Assembly: GCF_000515315.1 (NCBI RefSeq)
Contig: NZ_KI911562.1
Span: 1,632,505-1,696,504 of the forward strand
Reading direction: 5' to 3'
Source of the DNA: Asinibacterium sp. OR53
GTDB taxonomy: Bacteria > Bacteroidota > Bacteroidia > Chitinophagales > Chitinophagaceae
Length of the DNA: 64,000 bases
Under the pieces are notes generated by a model. It ran no database searches and was not told where the DNA came from. It saw nothing but the letters and a program-made list of their open reading frames with translations. A program made the translations under genes and the position numbers. Positions within the stretch are counted from its first letter, which is position 1, and each line of letters starts with the position of its first letter. Shown in pieces: positions 46,301-53,342 of this stretch.

Positions 46301-46886
46301 CCAGTAAATACACATCCAGGTCGCCATCGTTGTCATAATCGAAAAAAGCCGCCATTTGCGTACCGGCCGAGTCGGCCAGCCCGTATTCCGCCGCCTCTTC
46401 TTTGAAAACAGGAATACCGGTTTTTTTATCAACGCCCTGGTTGATATACAACAGGTTCTTCCTTTCGGATGCCGGAAGCAAAACAGATGCACATACATAG
46501 AGGTCCATTAATCCATCGTTATTGATGTCTATCACACTTACCCCTTTGCACCATTTTTGATTGCCGCCTACCCCCGCGGCCTCCGTTACATCCTCAAATT
46601 TCATCCCACCTTTATTGAGGTATAGTTTATTGGGAACCCTGTTGCCTGTAAAATAAATATCCGGCAAACCATCGTTGTTGAAATCACCTACGCCTACACC
46701 TCCTCCGTTATAGATATATTCATAGTTCATTACATTCAACGTGTCGTTTTCCACGATGAGGTTGTTGAAATGGATACCGCTTTTTTCGGGGTCTATTTCC
46801 CGGAACAGGGATTGCTTTTGTTTACACGAGAGGACAAAAAAAGATAAAGCAACATAGAGGAGTATATGTTTCATCATGCGTTTCAT
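43320..46886 (-). CDS. FG-GAP/VCBS repeat and ASPIC-UnbV (CRTAC1-like) lipoprotein 3
   Basis: 1188 residues, lipobox FVLSC (Cys about 21). FG-GAP blades include DFNNDGLPDIYFTGN, DINNDGLMDLYVCA, DYDNDGDLDVYLLVN, DINNDGWKDIYVSND, DVDNDGFRDLLISNG and DFDGDGDIDVVINN, followed by an ASPIC/UnbV domain and a second propeller. A longer C-terminal tail than in copies 1 and 2 ends in a basic segment. It heads a minus-strand operon with the haloperoxidase-like and SRPBCC genes and is divergent from the GH65-like gene. Met4 or Met5 are alternative starts. Confidence 0.9.
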   Translation of the reverse strand: MKRMMKHILLYVALSFFVLSCKQKQSLFREIDPEKSGIHFNNLIVENDTLNVMNYEYIYNGGGVGVGDFNNDGLPDIYFTGNRVPNKLYLNKGGMKFEDVTEAAGVGGNQKWCKGVSVIDINNDGLMDLYVCASVLLPASERKNLLYINQGVDKKTGIPVFKEEAAEYGLADSAGTQMAAFFDYDNDGDLDVYLLVNELDGTYPNEFRPIRKDGSWPNTDKLLRNEWNDSLKHPVFTDVSKEAGILIEGYGLGVNITDINNDGWKDIYVSNDYLSNNHLYINNKNGTFTDKSSEYFKHTSKNAMGNDVADINNDGLPDIIEMDMAPAGNYRLKTMMNDISYQTFQNFAQYGYMHQYPRNTLQLNLGPRPLEDGSAGPPAFSEIAYYAGVAHTDWSWAPLAIDVDNDGFRDLLISNGLPKDMSDLDFIAYRKSPVANTPRSEMLKQLPSVKVSNYIFHNNGNLSFADKTKEWGWDIPTFSAGMAYADFDGDGDIDVVINNTNMEATLLENTLNDHKDNKHNFLRIQLRGDTLNRNGLGATIRLHYQDKQQFYEYTPYRGYMSSVENIAHFGVGSTSIIDSVVVTWPNGKKQVQQRVPVNQTLTINSKNADRQAAPFGYSSPPGWFTDITAKTGIHFLSSEADFIDFNIQRLIPHKLSQYGPPLAAGDVNGDGLQDLLIGGGSPNYATLFIQKPDGSFYQRKFTDTTDLKYQDDAGICLFDADGDGDLDVYIASGGSENPPGSKVYADHFYINDGKGNFKEYPSAFPINLTAKSCVKAIDFDNDGDLDLFVGGRVLPGSYPSPVSSYIYRNDSKDGKIIFTDVTKEVAPALQNIGMVSDALWTDIDNDGMPDLIVVGEWMPVTILKNNKGKFSIVSSPLQNTTGWWNSITATDIDNDGDMDYVLGNFGTNGFLKPSEQFPIRAYAKDFDNNGSYDALFSTYLPSGIDETIKEYPIASRDELIKEISMMKERFPNYASYARTEMKNIFSEQELTGALQLSVNSFQSCWIENKGNFQFVLHTLPPQAQWAPLYGMVTNDFDGDGNMDILLNGNEFSMAPPLGRYDALNGLLLKGDGKGNFSPLSLLESGIYIPGNGKALIQLVSNNKLTIAAAQNASWLKCFQSRHQNNKIVPLLPDDAFAMVALKNGRRRKEEFGFGSSFLSQSGRFIMLNPSIQSVEIVNNKKQKRVITN

Positions 46887-46999
46887 TAGACGGTGCAGGG
46901 CGCAAACACGTTGCAGTTAAGCTGGTTTACTTGCAGAAGATAGGTATAAATCCTATAAAATTGCTATCTTTTGAAGAAATTTTAGCGTACACTAACTGG

Positions 47000-49048
47000 A
47001 TGAATATGAAACGTCGTATAATATTATTGACACTCTTATCGCTTGGCTGTTTAACAGGGCGGGTAGCAGGCCAAACGGCAGATGCATGGAAAATTACAGC
47101 CGATAAAATAGATCCGGCTTCCTACTATGGTGTAACGGTGGCTAATGGTATGATCGGTATTGTTTCTTCAGCCGAACCTTTTAAAGTAAAAGATGTGGTG
47201 CTGGCCGGCGCTTATGATCTGTATGGACGGGGAAGGGTCAGCAATTTCCTGAGAAGTTTTAACCTGTTGAATATGCAAATGGATATCGATGGCCATCGCA
47301 TCGGTGCAGCAGACGCACAGCATATGCGGCAAGAACTCGATATGCGGCATGCGGGCTTTACTACTGTTTTCAGCTACCAGGATAAAGCCGATATCTCTTA
47401 TACTTATTATTCCCTTCGCCATTTGCCGTTTACAGTATTAATGGATGTATCGATTACGGCAAAGAAAGACATCAGCATCACCAGTGCCAGTGTCATGGAA
47501 GCGCCCGATGCATTGAAAGAAGTACAAAATTATTATAATGAAATAGACAGACCGCATGTGGTCATTGGGTTATTGACCTCTTCTGCTAAGAGCCCTACCG
47601 GCAAATTGCTCATGTGTGCATCCAATACTTTTCTTTTTAGTGAAACACATGGACAGGAACCCAGAGTAATACATGAAATGTGGGATAACAATATGCACCT
47701 GATCAAATTCAGCAAGCAGATCAAAGCAGGAGAGACTTATCACTTTTCTATTGCGGGCACTTCCATTACATCGGCTCATCACGACGATCCGCTGAACGAG
47801 GCCGAGCGTATGACCATCTTTGCCAAGCTGGAAGGAAGGGAAAGGTTGATAGGTTTTCACAACAAGGCATGGGATGCTTTATGGCAAAGCGATATAGAAG
47901 TAGAAGGAGATGCGCAGGCGCAGCAGGACATTCACAGCATGCTCTATCATCTCTATTCTTTTGTGAGAGAAGGAACCGACCTGAGTCCATCGCCTATGGG
48001 GCTGTCGGGATTGGGTTACAACGGGCATGTTTTCTGGGACACAGAATTGTGGATGTATCCTTCCATACTGGTATTGCATCCTGAAATGGCGAGGAGCCTG
48101 GTAGAATATCGTTACAGGAGGCTGGAAGCCGCGCGGCGCAACGCTTTCAATCATGGATACAAAGGGGCGATGTTCCCCTGGGAAAGTGCGGCAAGTGGTG
48201 TGGAAGAAACGCCGGTATGGGCATTGAGCGGACCTTTTGAACACCATATCACTGCCTGTGTAGGCATTGCGGCATGGAATTATTATTGTGTTACACAAGA
48301 CAAGGAATGGCTGAAAGAAAAAGGATGGCCCGTACTGAAAGAAACGGCAGATTTCTGGGCGAGCCGCGTAGAAAGAAATGGCCCTGGCAAATACGAAATC
48401 AAAAATGTGGTGGCGGCAGACGAGTGGGCAGAGAATGTAGACAACAATGCATGGACCAATGCGGCTGCGAAAGCCAACCTGCAATATGCCACAGAGGCCG
48501 CGAAAATATTAGGTGTTCAAGCCAACAGTGATTGGAAACAGGTAGCCGATAATATCCCCATTCTTAAAATGGACAATGGGGTAACAAAAGAACATGCCGC
48601 TTATCATGGCGAAGGGATCAAGCAGGCCGATGTGAACCTGTTGGCATATCCGCTGAAGGAGGTAACAGATGTGCGGCAAATCCGGAAAGACCTGAAATAT
48701 TATGAAACAAGGGTACCGGAGCAGGGTACGCCCGCCATGACACAAGCCATATTTACTTTATTGTATGCCCGGTTAGGAGACGGGGAAAAAGCCTATCATT
48801 TTTTCAAAGATGCTTATCTGCCCAACCTGAATCCGCCTTTTCGTGTACTGGCTGAAACCAGGGGCGGTACCAACCCTTATTTCGCAACAGGAGCTGGTGG
48901 CATCATTCAAAGCATATTGATGGGTTTCGGCGGACTGGATATCACTCCATCCGGTATCCGGCAAGTATCTTCCAGCTTGCCGAAAAGCTGGAAAAGTCTT
49001 ACGATCAAAGGGGTAGGGCCGGAAAAGAAAATCTTTACGGTGAAATAG
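47000..49048 (+). CDS. GH65-like glycoside hydrolase, secreted
   Basis: About 682 residues from the ATG at 47000 (another Met two codons later), starting a signal peptide that ends near RVAGQ. The fold is an (alpha/alpha)6 barrel of the GH65 type, related to acid trehalases and protein glucosylgalactosylhydroxylysine glucosidase. Motifs: YNGHVFWDTELWMYP (about 335-350), GYKGAMFPWESA and VVAADEWAENVDNNAWTN with the probable catalytic acid Glu475. Phosphorylases and hydrolases share this family; an exported enzyme is more likely a hydrolase. The alpha-glucosidic substrate is unknown. The small gene at 49.07 kb follows. Confidence 0.82.
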   Translation: MNMKRRIILLTLLSLGCLTGRVAGQTADAWKITADKIDPASYYGVTVANGMIGIVSSAEPFKVKDVVLAGAYDLYGRGRVSNFLRSFNLLNMQMDIDGHRIGAADAQHMRQELDMRHAGFTTVFSYQDKADISYTYYSLRHLPFTVLMDVSITAKKDISITSASVMEAPDALKEVQNYYNEIDRPHVVIGLLTSSAKSPTGKLLMCASNTFLFSETHGQEPRVIHEMWDNNMHLIKFSKQIKAGETYHFSIAGTSITSAHHDDPLNEAERMTIFAKLEGRERLIGFHNKAWDALWQSDIEVEGDAQAQQDIHSMLYHLYSFVREGTDLSPSPMGLSGLGYNGHVFWDTELWMYPSILVLHPEMARSLVEYRYRRLEAARRNAFNHGYKGAMFPWESAASGVEETPVWALSGPFEHHITACVGIAAWNYYCVTQDKEWLKEKGWPVLKETADFWASRVERNGPGKYEIKNVVAADEWAENVDNNAWTNAAAKANLQYATEAAKILGVQANSDWKQVADNIPILKMDNGVTKEHAAYHGEGIKQADVNLLAYPLKEVTDVRQIRKDLKYYETRVPEQGTPAMTQAIFTLLYARLGDGEKAYHFFKDAYLPNLNPPFRVLAETRGGTNPYFATGAGGIIQSILMGFGGLDITPSGIRQVSSSLPKSWKSLTIKGVGPEKKIFTVK

Positions 49049-49071
49049 AATTTGTGTTATATTTACACATA

Positions 49072-49632
49072 GTGAAGAAGATTGCTGCCATACTGCTACT
49101 GGCTATGCTGGTGTTCAATTGGGGAGGCCACCGATTGCTTACCGATTACCTGGAAACAAGGGCGGATGCACAATTGCGATCTCAGCTGGACAAGAGCGAT
49201 TACAGCGAACAAGACCTGATCTACCTTAAAATAGTCGCTCCATTACCTTATGGCACCAATTCAGAAACCTTTGAAAGGGTAGATGGAAACATCGTCATCA
49301 ATGGTGTGAATTACAGCTATGTTAAACGGCGTTTTTACAAAGATTCACTTGAACTGGCTTGTATTCCCAATACCATTAAAACAGGTATCCAGAATGCCAG
49401 GGATGAATTTTTCAAGTTGGCTTATGACCTCACGCATGCGCCTCAGGGAGCAAAAAAACAGGGTGCCAATTCTCTCGCATTTAAGTTTCTTACAACAGAA
49501 TATTTCAACCAGGACAATGAATGGCATCTTTGCCCATTCAATCCTGCATCTGAATGTACATTTACAGATCGTGCTGTTGGTACGATACAGTGTTTTTTAC
49601 CGGTAGCAGAACAGCCGCCGGACATTGCTTGA
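49072..49632 (+). CDS. Hypothetical protein with N-terminal membrane anchor
   Basis: 186 residues from the GTG at 49072 (VKKIAAILLLAML); a GTG six codons upstream is possible and no ATG is available. One hydrophobic segment (about 3-17) could be a signal or anchor. The rest is soluble, with NGVNYSYVKRRFYKDSL and a Cys-containing C-terminus (HLCPFNPASECTF). I do not recognise the family. Its last part resembles a conserved region in small Bacteroidota periplasmic proteins near metal systems, but this is weak. It lies 23 bases after the GH65-like gene and before a double-hairpin region. Confidence 0.6.
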   Translation: MKKIAAILLLAMLVFNWGGHRLLTDYLETRADAQLRSQLDKSDYSEQDLIYLKIVAPLPYGTNSETFERVDGNIVINGVNYSYVKRRFYKDSLELACIPNTIKTGIQNARDEFFKLAYDLTHAPQGAKKQGANSLAFKFLTTEYFNQDNEWHLCPFNPASECTFTDRAVGTIQCFLPVAEQPPDIA

Positions 49633-49642
49633 TTTTATAGAC

Positions 49643-49688
49643 GATGTTATTAAGCAATGTAACATCTCCTCTGGCAGGGAGATGTTAC
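49643..49688 (+). terminator. Two mutually exclusive hairpins (terminator or switch)
   Basis: GATGTTAT at 49643-49650 can pair with GTAACATC at 49659-49666, which can alternatively pair with GATGTTAC at 49681-49688. The second hairpin is the stronger (GTAACATCTCC / GGAGATGTTAC, 11 pairs, 8-base loop) and is followed by CTATTTTAATT. It sits 11 bases after the preceding stop and 21 bases before the haloperoxidase-like start at 49710. A terminator is the simple reading. Confidence 0.55.
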
Positions 49689-49709
49689 CTATTTTAATTC
49701 TATGTTATT

Positions 49710-51035
49710 ATGAAACAAATCATCGGTATTGCGGTTGCCGCATTTTTTTTTGTGTCTTGTAATCAGCAAAAGGATTATCAAACCATCATACATAACCCCG
49801 GCTTGTATTCCAGAACTGTATATGAATTGAATACAGTGGTAATGGGGAATAATTTTAACCCTGTTGTAGCTTCACGTAATTATGCATATGCGGCTATCGC
49901 TGGTTATGAAGTCATAGCTGCGGGCGCCCCCAATCAATATCAGTCACTGGCCGGACAACTAAAAGGATTGAAATCCGTTCCCGGGCCGGAGGCCGGTAAA
50001 GAGATTGATTTCCCTTATGCAGCTTTGCTGGCGTATTGTAAAGTTGGAGAAGCCGTTACTTTCCCGGAGGGCAGTATGCAATTGTATGTAGACAGTCTGA
50101 AAAAAATGGCGAAGGATCATGGTATGCCAAAGGCAATGCTTGCAAACTCCGAAGCGTATGCACAAGCAGTAGGCAATGCTATTTTAGCATGGAGTAAGGG
50201 AGATAATTATGCCCAGACAAGAAGTGGAGAAAAATACACCGTCATCGATAGCCCGGGACGTTGGGTGCCTACACCACCCATGTATGCCCAGGCAGCAGAG
50301 CCTCACTGGATGGAAATACGTACCATGGTACTCGACAGTGCCAGCCAGTTCCGGCCGGTGCATCCGCCTAAGTTTGATATCAAAGACAAGAACAGTGAGT
50401 ATTACCGCAATGTAATGATGATCAAACAGGCAGTAGACAGCCTGAATGATGAACAAAAACATATCGCTGCTTTCTGGGATGACAATCCATTTAAAATGAA
50501 TGTCTCCGGCCATGTGATGTTCAGCACCAAGAAGTTTTCACCGCCGGGACACTGGATGAGCATTACAGGTATTGCTGCTCAAACAGCTAAAGCAGATTTT
50601 GCCACGGCTGTTTGTGCTTTTGCAAAAACCAGCATTGCTTTGTTCGATGCATTCATACACTGTTGGGATGCTAAATACTTATACAACACCGTAAGGCCCG
50701 AAACGGTGATCAATAAATATTTCGATCCCAATTGGCGCCCCTATTTACAAACACCTGCTTTCCCGGAATATACTTGCGGGCATTCCACTATTTCTTCAGC
50801 TGCGGCAGAAGCGTTGACCAGCGTGTTCGGTGATCATCTCGCCTATACCGATTCTACCGAACTGGAATTCGGTATTGCCAACCGCTCGTACAAATCTTTC
50901 CGTGATGCAGCAGAAGAAAATAACTGGGCCCGCTTTTACGGAGGTCTTCATTATCACAACTCCTGCATCGTAAGTACGAAATACGGCAAGATGGTGGGTG
51001 ACCTCATCGTTGATCGGCTGAAGATGAAAAAATAA
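49710..51035 (+). CDS. Vanadium-dependent haloperoxidase-type PAP2 lipoprotein 2
   Basis: 441 residues, lipobox FVSC (Cys about 17). The vanadate/phosphate-site residues sit at the same positions as in paralogue 1: Lys322-x6-Arg329-Pro (KYLYNTVRP), TCGH (355-358) and Ala407-Arg408-x5-His414 (ARFYGGLH). The Ser of the SR motif is replaced by Ala. It has the same fold and length as the copy at 42-43.3 kb, so the two are duplicates in opposite orientation around the FG-GAP and GH65 genes. Halide oxidation versus phosphatase activity is undecided. The outer-membrane protein gene follows after 38 bases. Confidence 0.85.
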   Translation: MKQIIGIAVAAFFFVSCNQQKDYQTIIHNPGLYSRTVYELNTVVMGNNFNPVVASRNYAYAAIAGYEVIAAGAPNQYQSLAGQLKGLKSVPGPEAGKEIDFPYAALLAYCKVGEAVTFPEGSMQLYVDSLKKMAKDHGMPKAMLANSEAYAQAVGNAILAWSKGDNYAQTRSGEKYTVIDSPGRWVPTPPMYAQAAEPHWMEIRTMVLDSASQFRPVHPPKFDIKDKNSEYYRNVMMIKQAVDSLNDEQKHIAAFWDDNPFKMNVSGHVMFSTKKFSPPGHWMSITGIAAQTAKADFATAVCAFAKTSIALFDAFIHCWDAKYLYNTVRPETVINKYFDPNWRPYLQTPAFPEYTCGHSTISSAAAEALTSVFGDHLAYTDSTELEFGIANRSYKSFRDAAEENNWARFYGGLHYHNSCIVSTKYGKMVGDLIVDRLKMKK

Positions 51036-51073
51036 GTCGGCCTTATTATTATTTACAAACTAAACTACTTATT

Positions 51074-52156
51074 GTGAAACCTATACTCATATTCACTATT
51101 AGCGTACTGCTTATTTCCGTGCAAGCCTCTTCACAAGGCTGCGTAGCCATCCGCAGCATCGGCGGCATGTGCATGATGGAACATACCGGCGCAGATACTA
51201 CAGAAAGCAAATGGATGTTCAATGCCAACAACCGGTATTTCAAATCTTTCCGCCATTTTGTGGGTACACAGGAACAGCCGCAGCGCATAGCAAATGGCAC
51301 GGAAGTGATCAATCATTCCTACGCACTGGACCTTACACTTACCCGCATACTCGATAAAAGATGGTCGCTGGCATTCAATATGCCCATATTGTACAATGAA
51401 CGCTCTTCTTTGTATGAACATGGCGGTAAAGAAAGACATACCACCAAATCTTTCGGTATGGGCGACGTGCGATTCACTGCATACGCCTGGATACTGGATC
51501 CTGCCAGTCACCACCGCTTCAACGCGCAGGCAGGGTTGGGCATCAAACTGCCTACCGGCGATTACAAATACCAGGATAAATTTTACACTGCAACGCCTGG
51601 TGTTACGGTGTACGGTCCTGTTGACCAGTCCATACAATTGGGCGATGGCGGCACAGGCTTTACTACAGAGCTGAATGCTTATTACAACTTATCACATCGT
51701 GTGAACCTCTATGGTAATTTTTATTATCTCATCAACCCTAGAGAACAAAATGGCGTATCTACAGCAAGGGGTGGAACACCTAGCCCAACTGCAGTTGCTT
51801 ATGGAAGCGATGTGATGAGTGTACCGGATCAATACATGTACAGGTTAGGAGCAAATTTTCAGGTTAATAGGTTCACATTATCAGGAGGTATTCGCAAAGA
51901 ATGCGTTCCTGCAAAAGACCTGGTTGGTGGCAGCAATGGATTCAGGAGGCCGGGATATGTAGTTTCGGTAGAGCCGGGCGTTACGTATGCGTTCAAAAAG
52001 ATGAGCCTGTATGCGTATGTGCCGGTGGCTGTTAAGCGCGACCGCACACAGAGCGTGCCGGACATGATCAAAACAGATATAACAGGCACGTATGCACAAG
52101 GCGATGCGGCATTTGCAGATTATAGTGTTAGCATAGGTATGAACATCCGCTTTTAA
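51074..52156 (+). CDS. Outer-membrane beta-barrel protein (MetA/phenol-degradation-like fold)
   Basis: 360 residues from a GTG at 51074; no ATG fits before the signal peptide (KPILIFTISVLLISVQASSQ). The mature protein alternates hydrophobic and polar residues in long strands and contains GLGIKLPTGDYKYQ, ELNAYYNLSHRVNLYGNFYYLI and a C-terminal FADYSVSIGMNIRF ending in Phe, as outer-membrane barrels do. It looks like the transporter-type barrels grouped with the phenol-degradation MetA family. It probably belongs to the haloperoxidase gene set upstream and converges with the LacI gene (9-base gap). Confidence 0.75.
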   Translation: MKPILIFTISVLLISVQASSQGCVAIRSIGGMCMMEHTGADTTESKWMFNANNRYFKSFRHFVGTQEQPQRIANGTEVINHSYALDLTLTRILDKRWSLAFNMPILYNERSSLYEHGGKERHTTKSFGMGDVRFTAYAWILDPASHHRFNAQAGLGIKLPTGDYKYQDKFYTATPGVTVYGPVDQSIQLGDGGTGFTTELNAYYNLSHRVNLYGNFYYLINPREQNGVSTARGGTPSPTAVAYGSDVMSVPDQYMYRLGANFQVNRFTLSGGIRKECVPAKDLVGGSNGFRRPGYVVSVEPGVTYAFKKMSLYAYVPVAVKRDRTQSVPDMIKTDITGTYAQGDAAFADYSVSIGMNIRF

Positions 52157-52165
52157 AAAGAGCTG

Positions 52166-53215
52166 TTACAATTTTTTGGCCTTTTTTATGCGTTGAGATG
52201 ATTCGCCGATGAGCAAACTGGGAGATAGCACTTGTGTGTTGAAAGTTTTTACAGGACGCTTGCTTTCGATCAACTCCAGTAAAAGGCTGGTAGCCAGCTT
52301 GCCTATTTCAAAGGCAGGTTGGCGTACCACCGATAAAGAGGGCGAAAGCAATTCGCTCAGGTCTATATTGGAGAAACCGATGAGCCCGATGTCTTCGGGC
52401 ATGCGGATATTATGTGCTTTTAAATAACGAAGGCAATTGGTGGTCAGTGTATCGGAGCCGCCAAAAATAGCATCAGGTTTTTTTTGTTGGCTAAAAAGCT
52501 GATCCAGCGCTTGTTCCACTTCTTCGTAATCCAGTCCGCCGTGCCGACAATATTGTACGAGATCCGGATCGAAGGAGCGCCCGTTTTTGTTCAGCGCATT
52601 TTTATAACCCGCCAACCTTTCCCTGGTAATGGAGAGGTATTCTGCATTCATCAGTGCAGCTACCTGTTGATACCCGTGCTGTAAAAGGTAATGCGTGGCA
52701 TCGAAAGCGCCGCGTGCATTGTCGATGGTTACTTTGTGTGTATCAATATTTTCTACGACCCTGTCGAAAAAAACGATCGGTAAGCCTTTATCATGCAACC
52801 CTTGCAAGTGCTGCAGGTCCTGCGTTTCAGCCGAAACGGAAATCAGTAACCCGTCAACCGAACGGGAAGCCAGGTACTGCACATTGCTCAGCTCGCGGTG
52901 GTAAGATTCGTGACTTTGGGTGATGACCACATTATAACCACGATCATACGCAATGGATTCTATCCCATTGATCACCTGCGAAAAAAAGTTGTTGGCTATT
53001 TCAGATACTACGATGCCGATGGAATGGCTGCGTTTTTCTTTCAGGCTAAGCGCGATGGGATTGGGCCTGTAATTGATCTTTTGCGCATATTCCAATACCT
53101 GTTTTTTGGTTTCGGGGCTGATCTCATAACTGTCGCGGAGCGCCCTCGAAACGGTGGAGGTGGACAGGCCGAGCGCTTTTGCAATATCTTTTATGGTAAC
53201 TGCTTCAAATTTCAT
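52166..53215 (-). CDS. LacI-family regulator of the uronate module
   Basis: 349 residues from the ATG at 53215 (MKFEAVTIKDIAKALGLS). Longer in-frame starts would run into the divergent GH105 gene and lack a normal N-terminus. HTH about 6-55 (TIKDIAKALGLSTSTVSRALRD), hinge PNPIALSLKEKRSHSIGI, then the effector domain. It is divergent from GH105, with a LacI-type operator in between (53268-53281) matching a perfect palindrome between kdgK and kdgA. I infer that it controls the uronate genes in the manner of a KdgR-like regulator. Confidence 0.92.
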   Translation of the reverse strand: MKFEAVTIKDIAKALGLSTSTVSRALRDSYEISPETKKQVLEYAQKINYRPNPIALSLKEKRSHSIGIVVSEIANNFFSQVINGIESIAYDRGYNVVITQSHESYHRELSNVQYLASRSVDGLLISVSAETQDLQHLQGLHDKGLPIVFFDRVVENIDTHKVTIDNARGAFDATHYLLQHGYQQVAALMNAEYLSITRERLAGYKNALNKNGRSFDPDLVQYCRHGGLDYEEVEQALDQLFSQQKKPDAIFGGSDTLTTNCLRYLKAHNIRMPEDIGLIGFSNIDLSELLSPSLSVVRQPAFEIGKLATSLLLELIESKRPVKTFNTQVLSPSLLIGESSQRIKKAKKL

Positions 53216-53267
53216 AGAGCAGCTTAAAATTAAACTATTTACAGGGTAAGCGAGCAGGAATCGATAC

Positions 53268-53281
53268 CGGGAACGTTTGCG
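53268..53281. promoter_or_regulatory. Putative LacI operator before the GH105 gene
   Basis: CGGGAACGTTTGCG matches 12 of 14 bases of the perfect palindrome CGCAAACGTTTGCG at 61712-61725. It lies between the divergent lacI-type and GH105 genes and contains a TTTG that could be the -33 element of the GH105 promoter. Confidence 0.55.
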
Positions 53282-53309
53282 TAAAAATAGTAGTAAACAG
53301 ATGAGTTTC
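53276..53309 (+). promoter_or_regulatory. Candidate promoter of GH105 and the uronate operon
   Basis: TTTG at 53276-53279 as -33 and TGAGTTTC at 53302-53309 as a weak -7 (consensus TAnnTTTG) are separated by 22 bases, and the operator covers the -33 element. The ATG follows 33 bases later. Weak pattern evidence only. Confidence 0.28.
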
Positions 53310-53342
53310 TGTGCTGATAACTGAGTAGACTTGTCGCTAATT

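Noticed and set aside
46901..46916. CGCAAACACGTTGCAG between FG-GAP gene 3 and the GH65-like gene as a LacI operator
   Set aside because: Only the left half matches the operator; the right half is shifted by one base and the spacing is wrong, and no LacI gene is adjacent.
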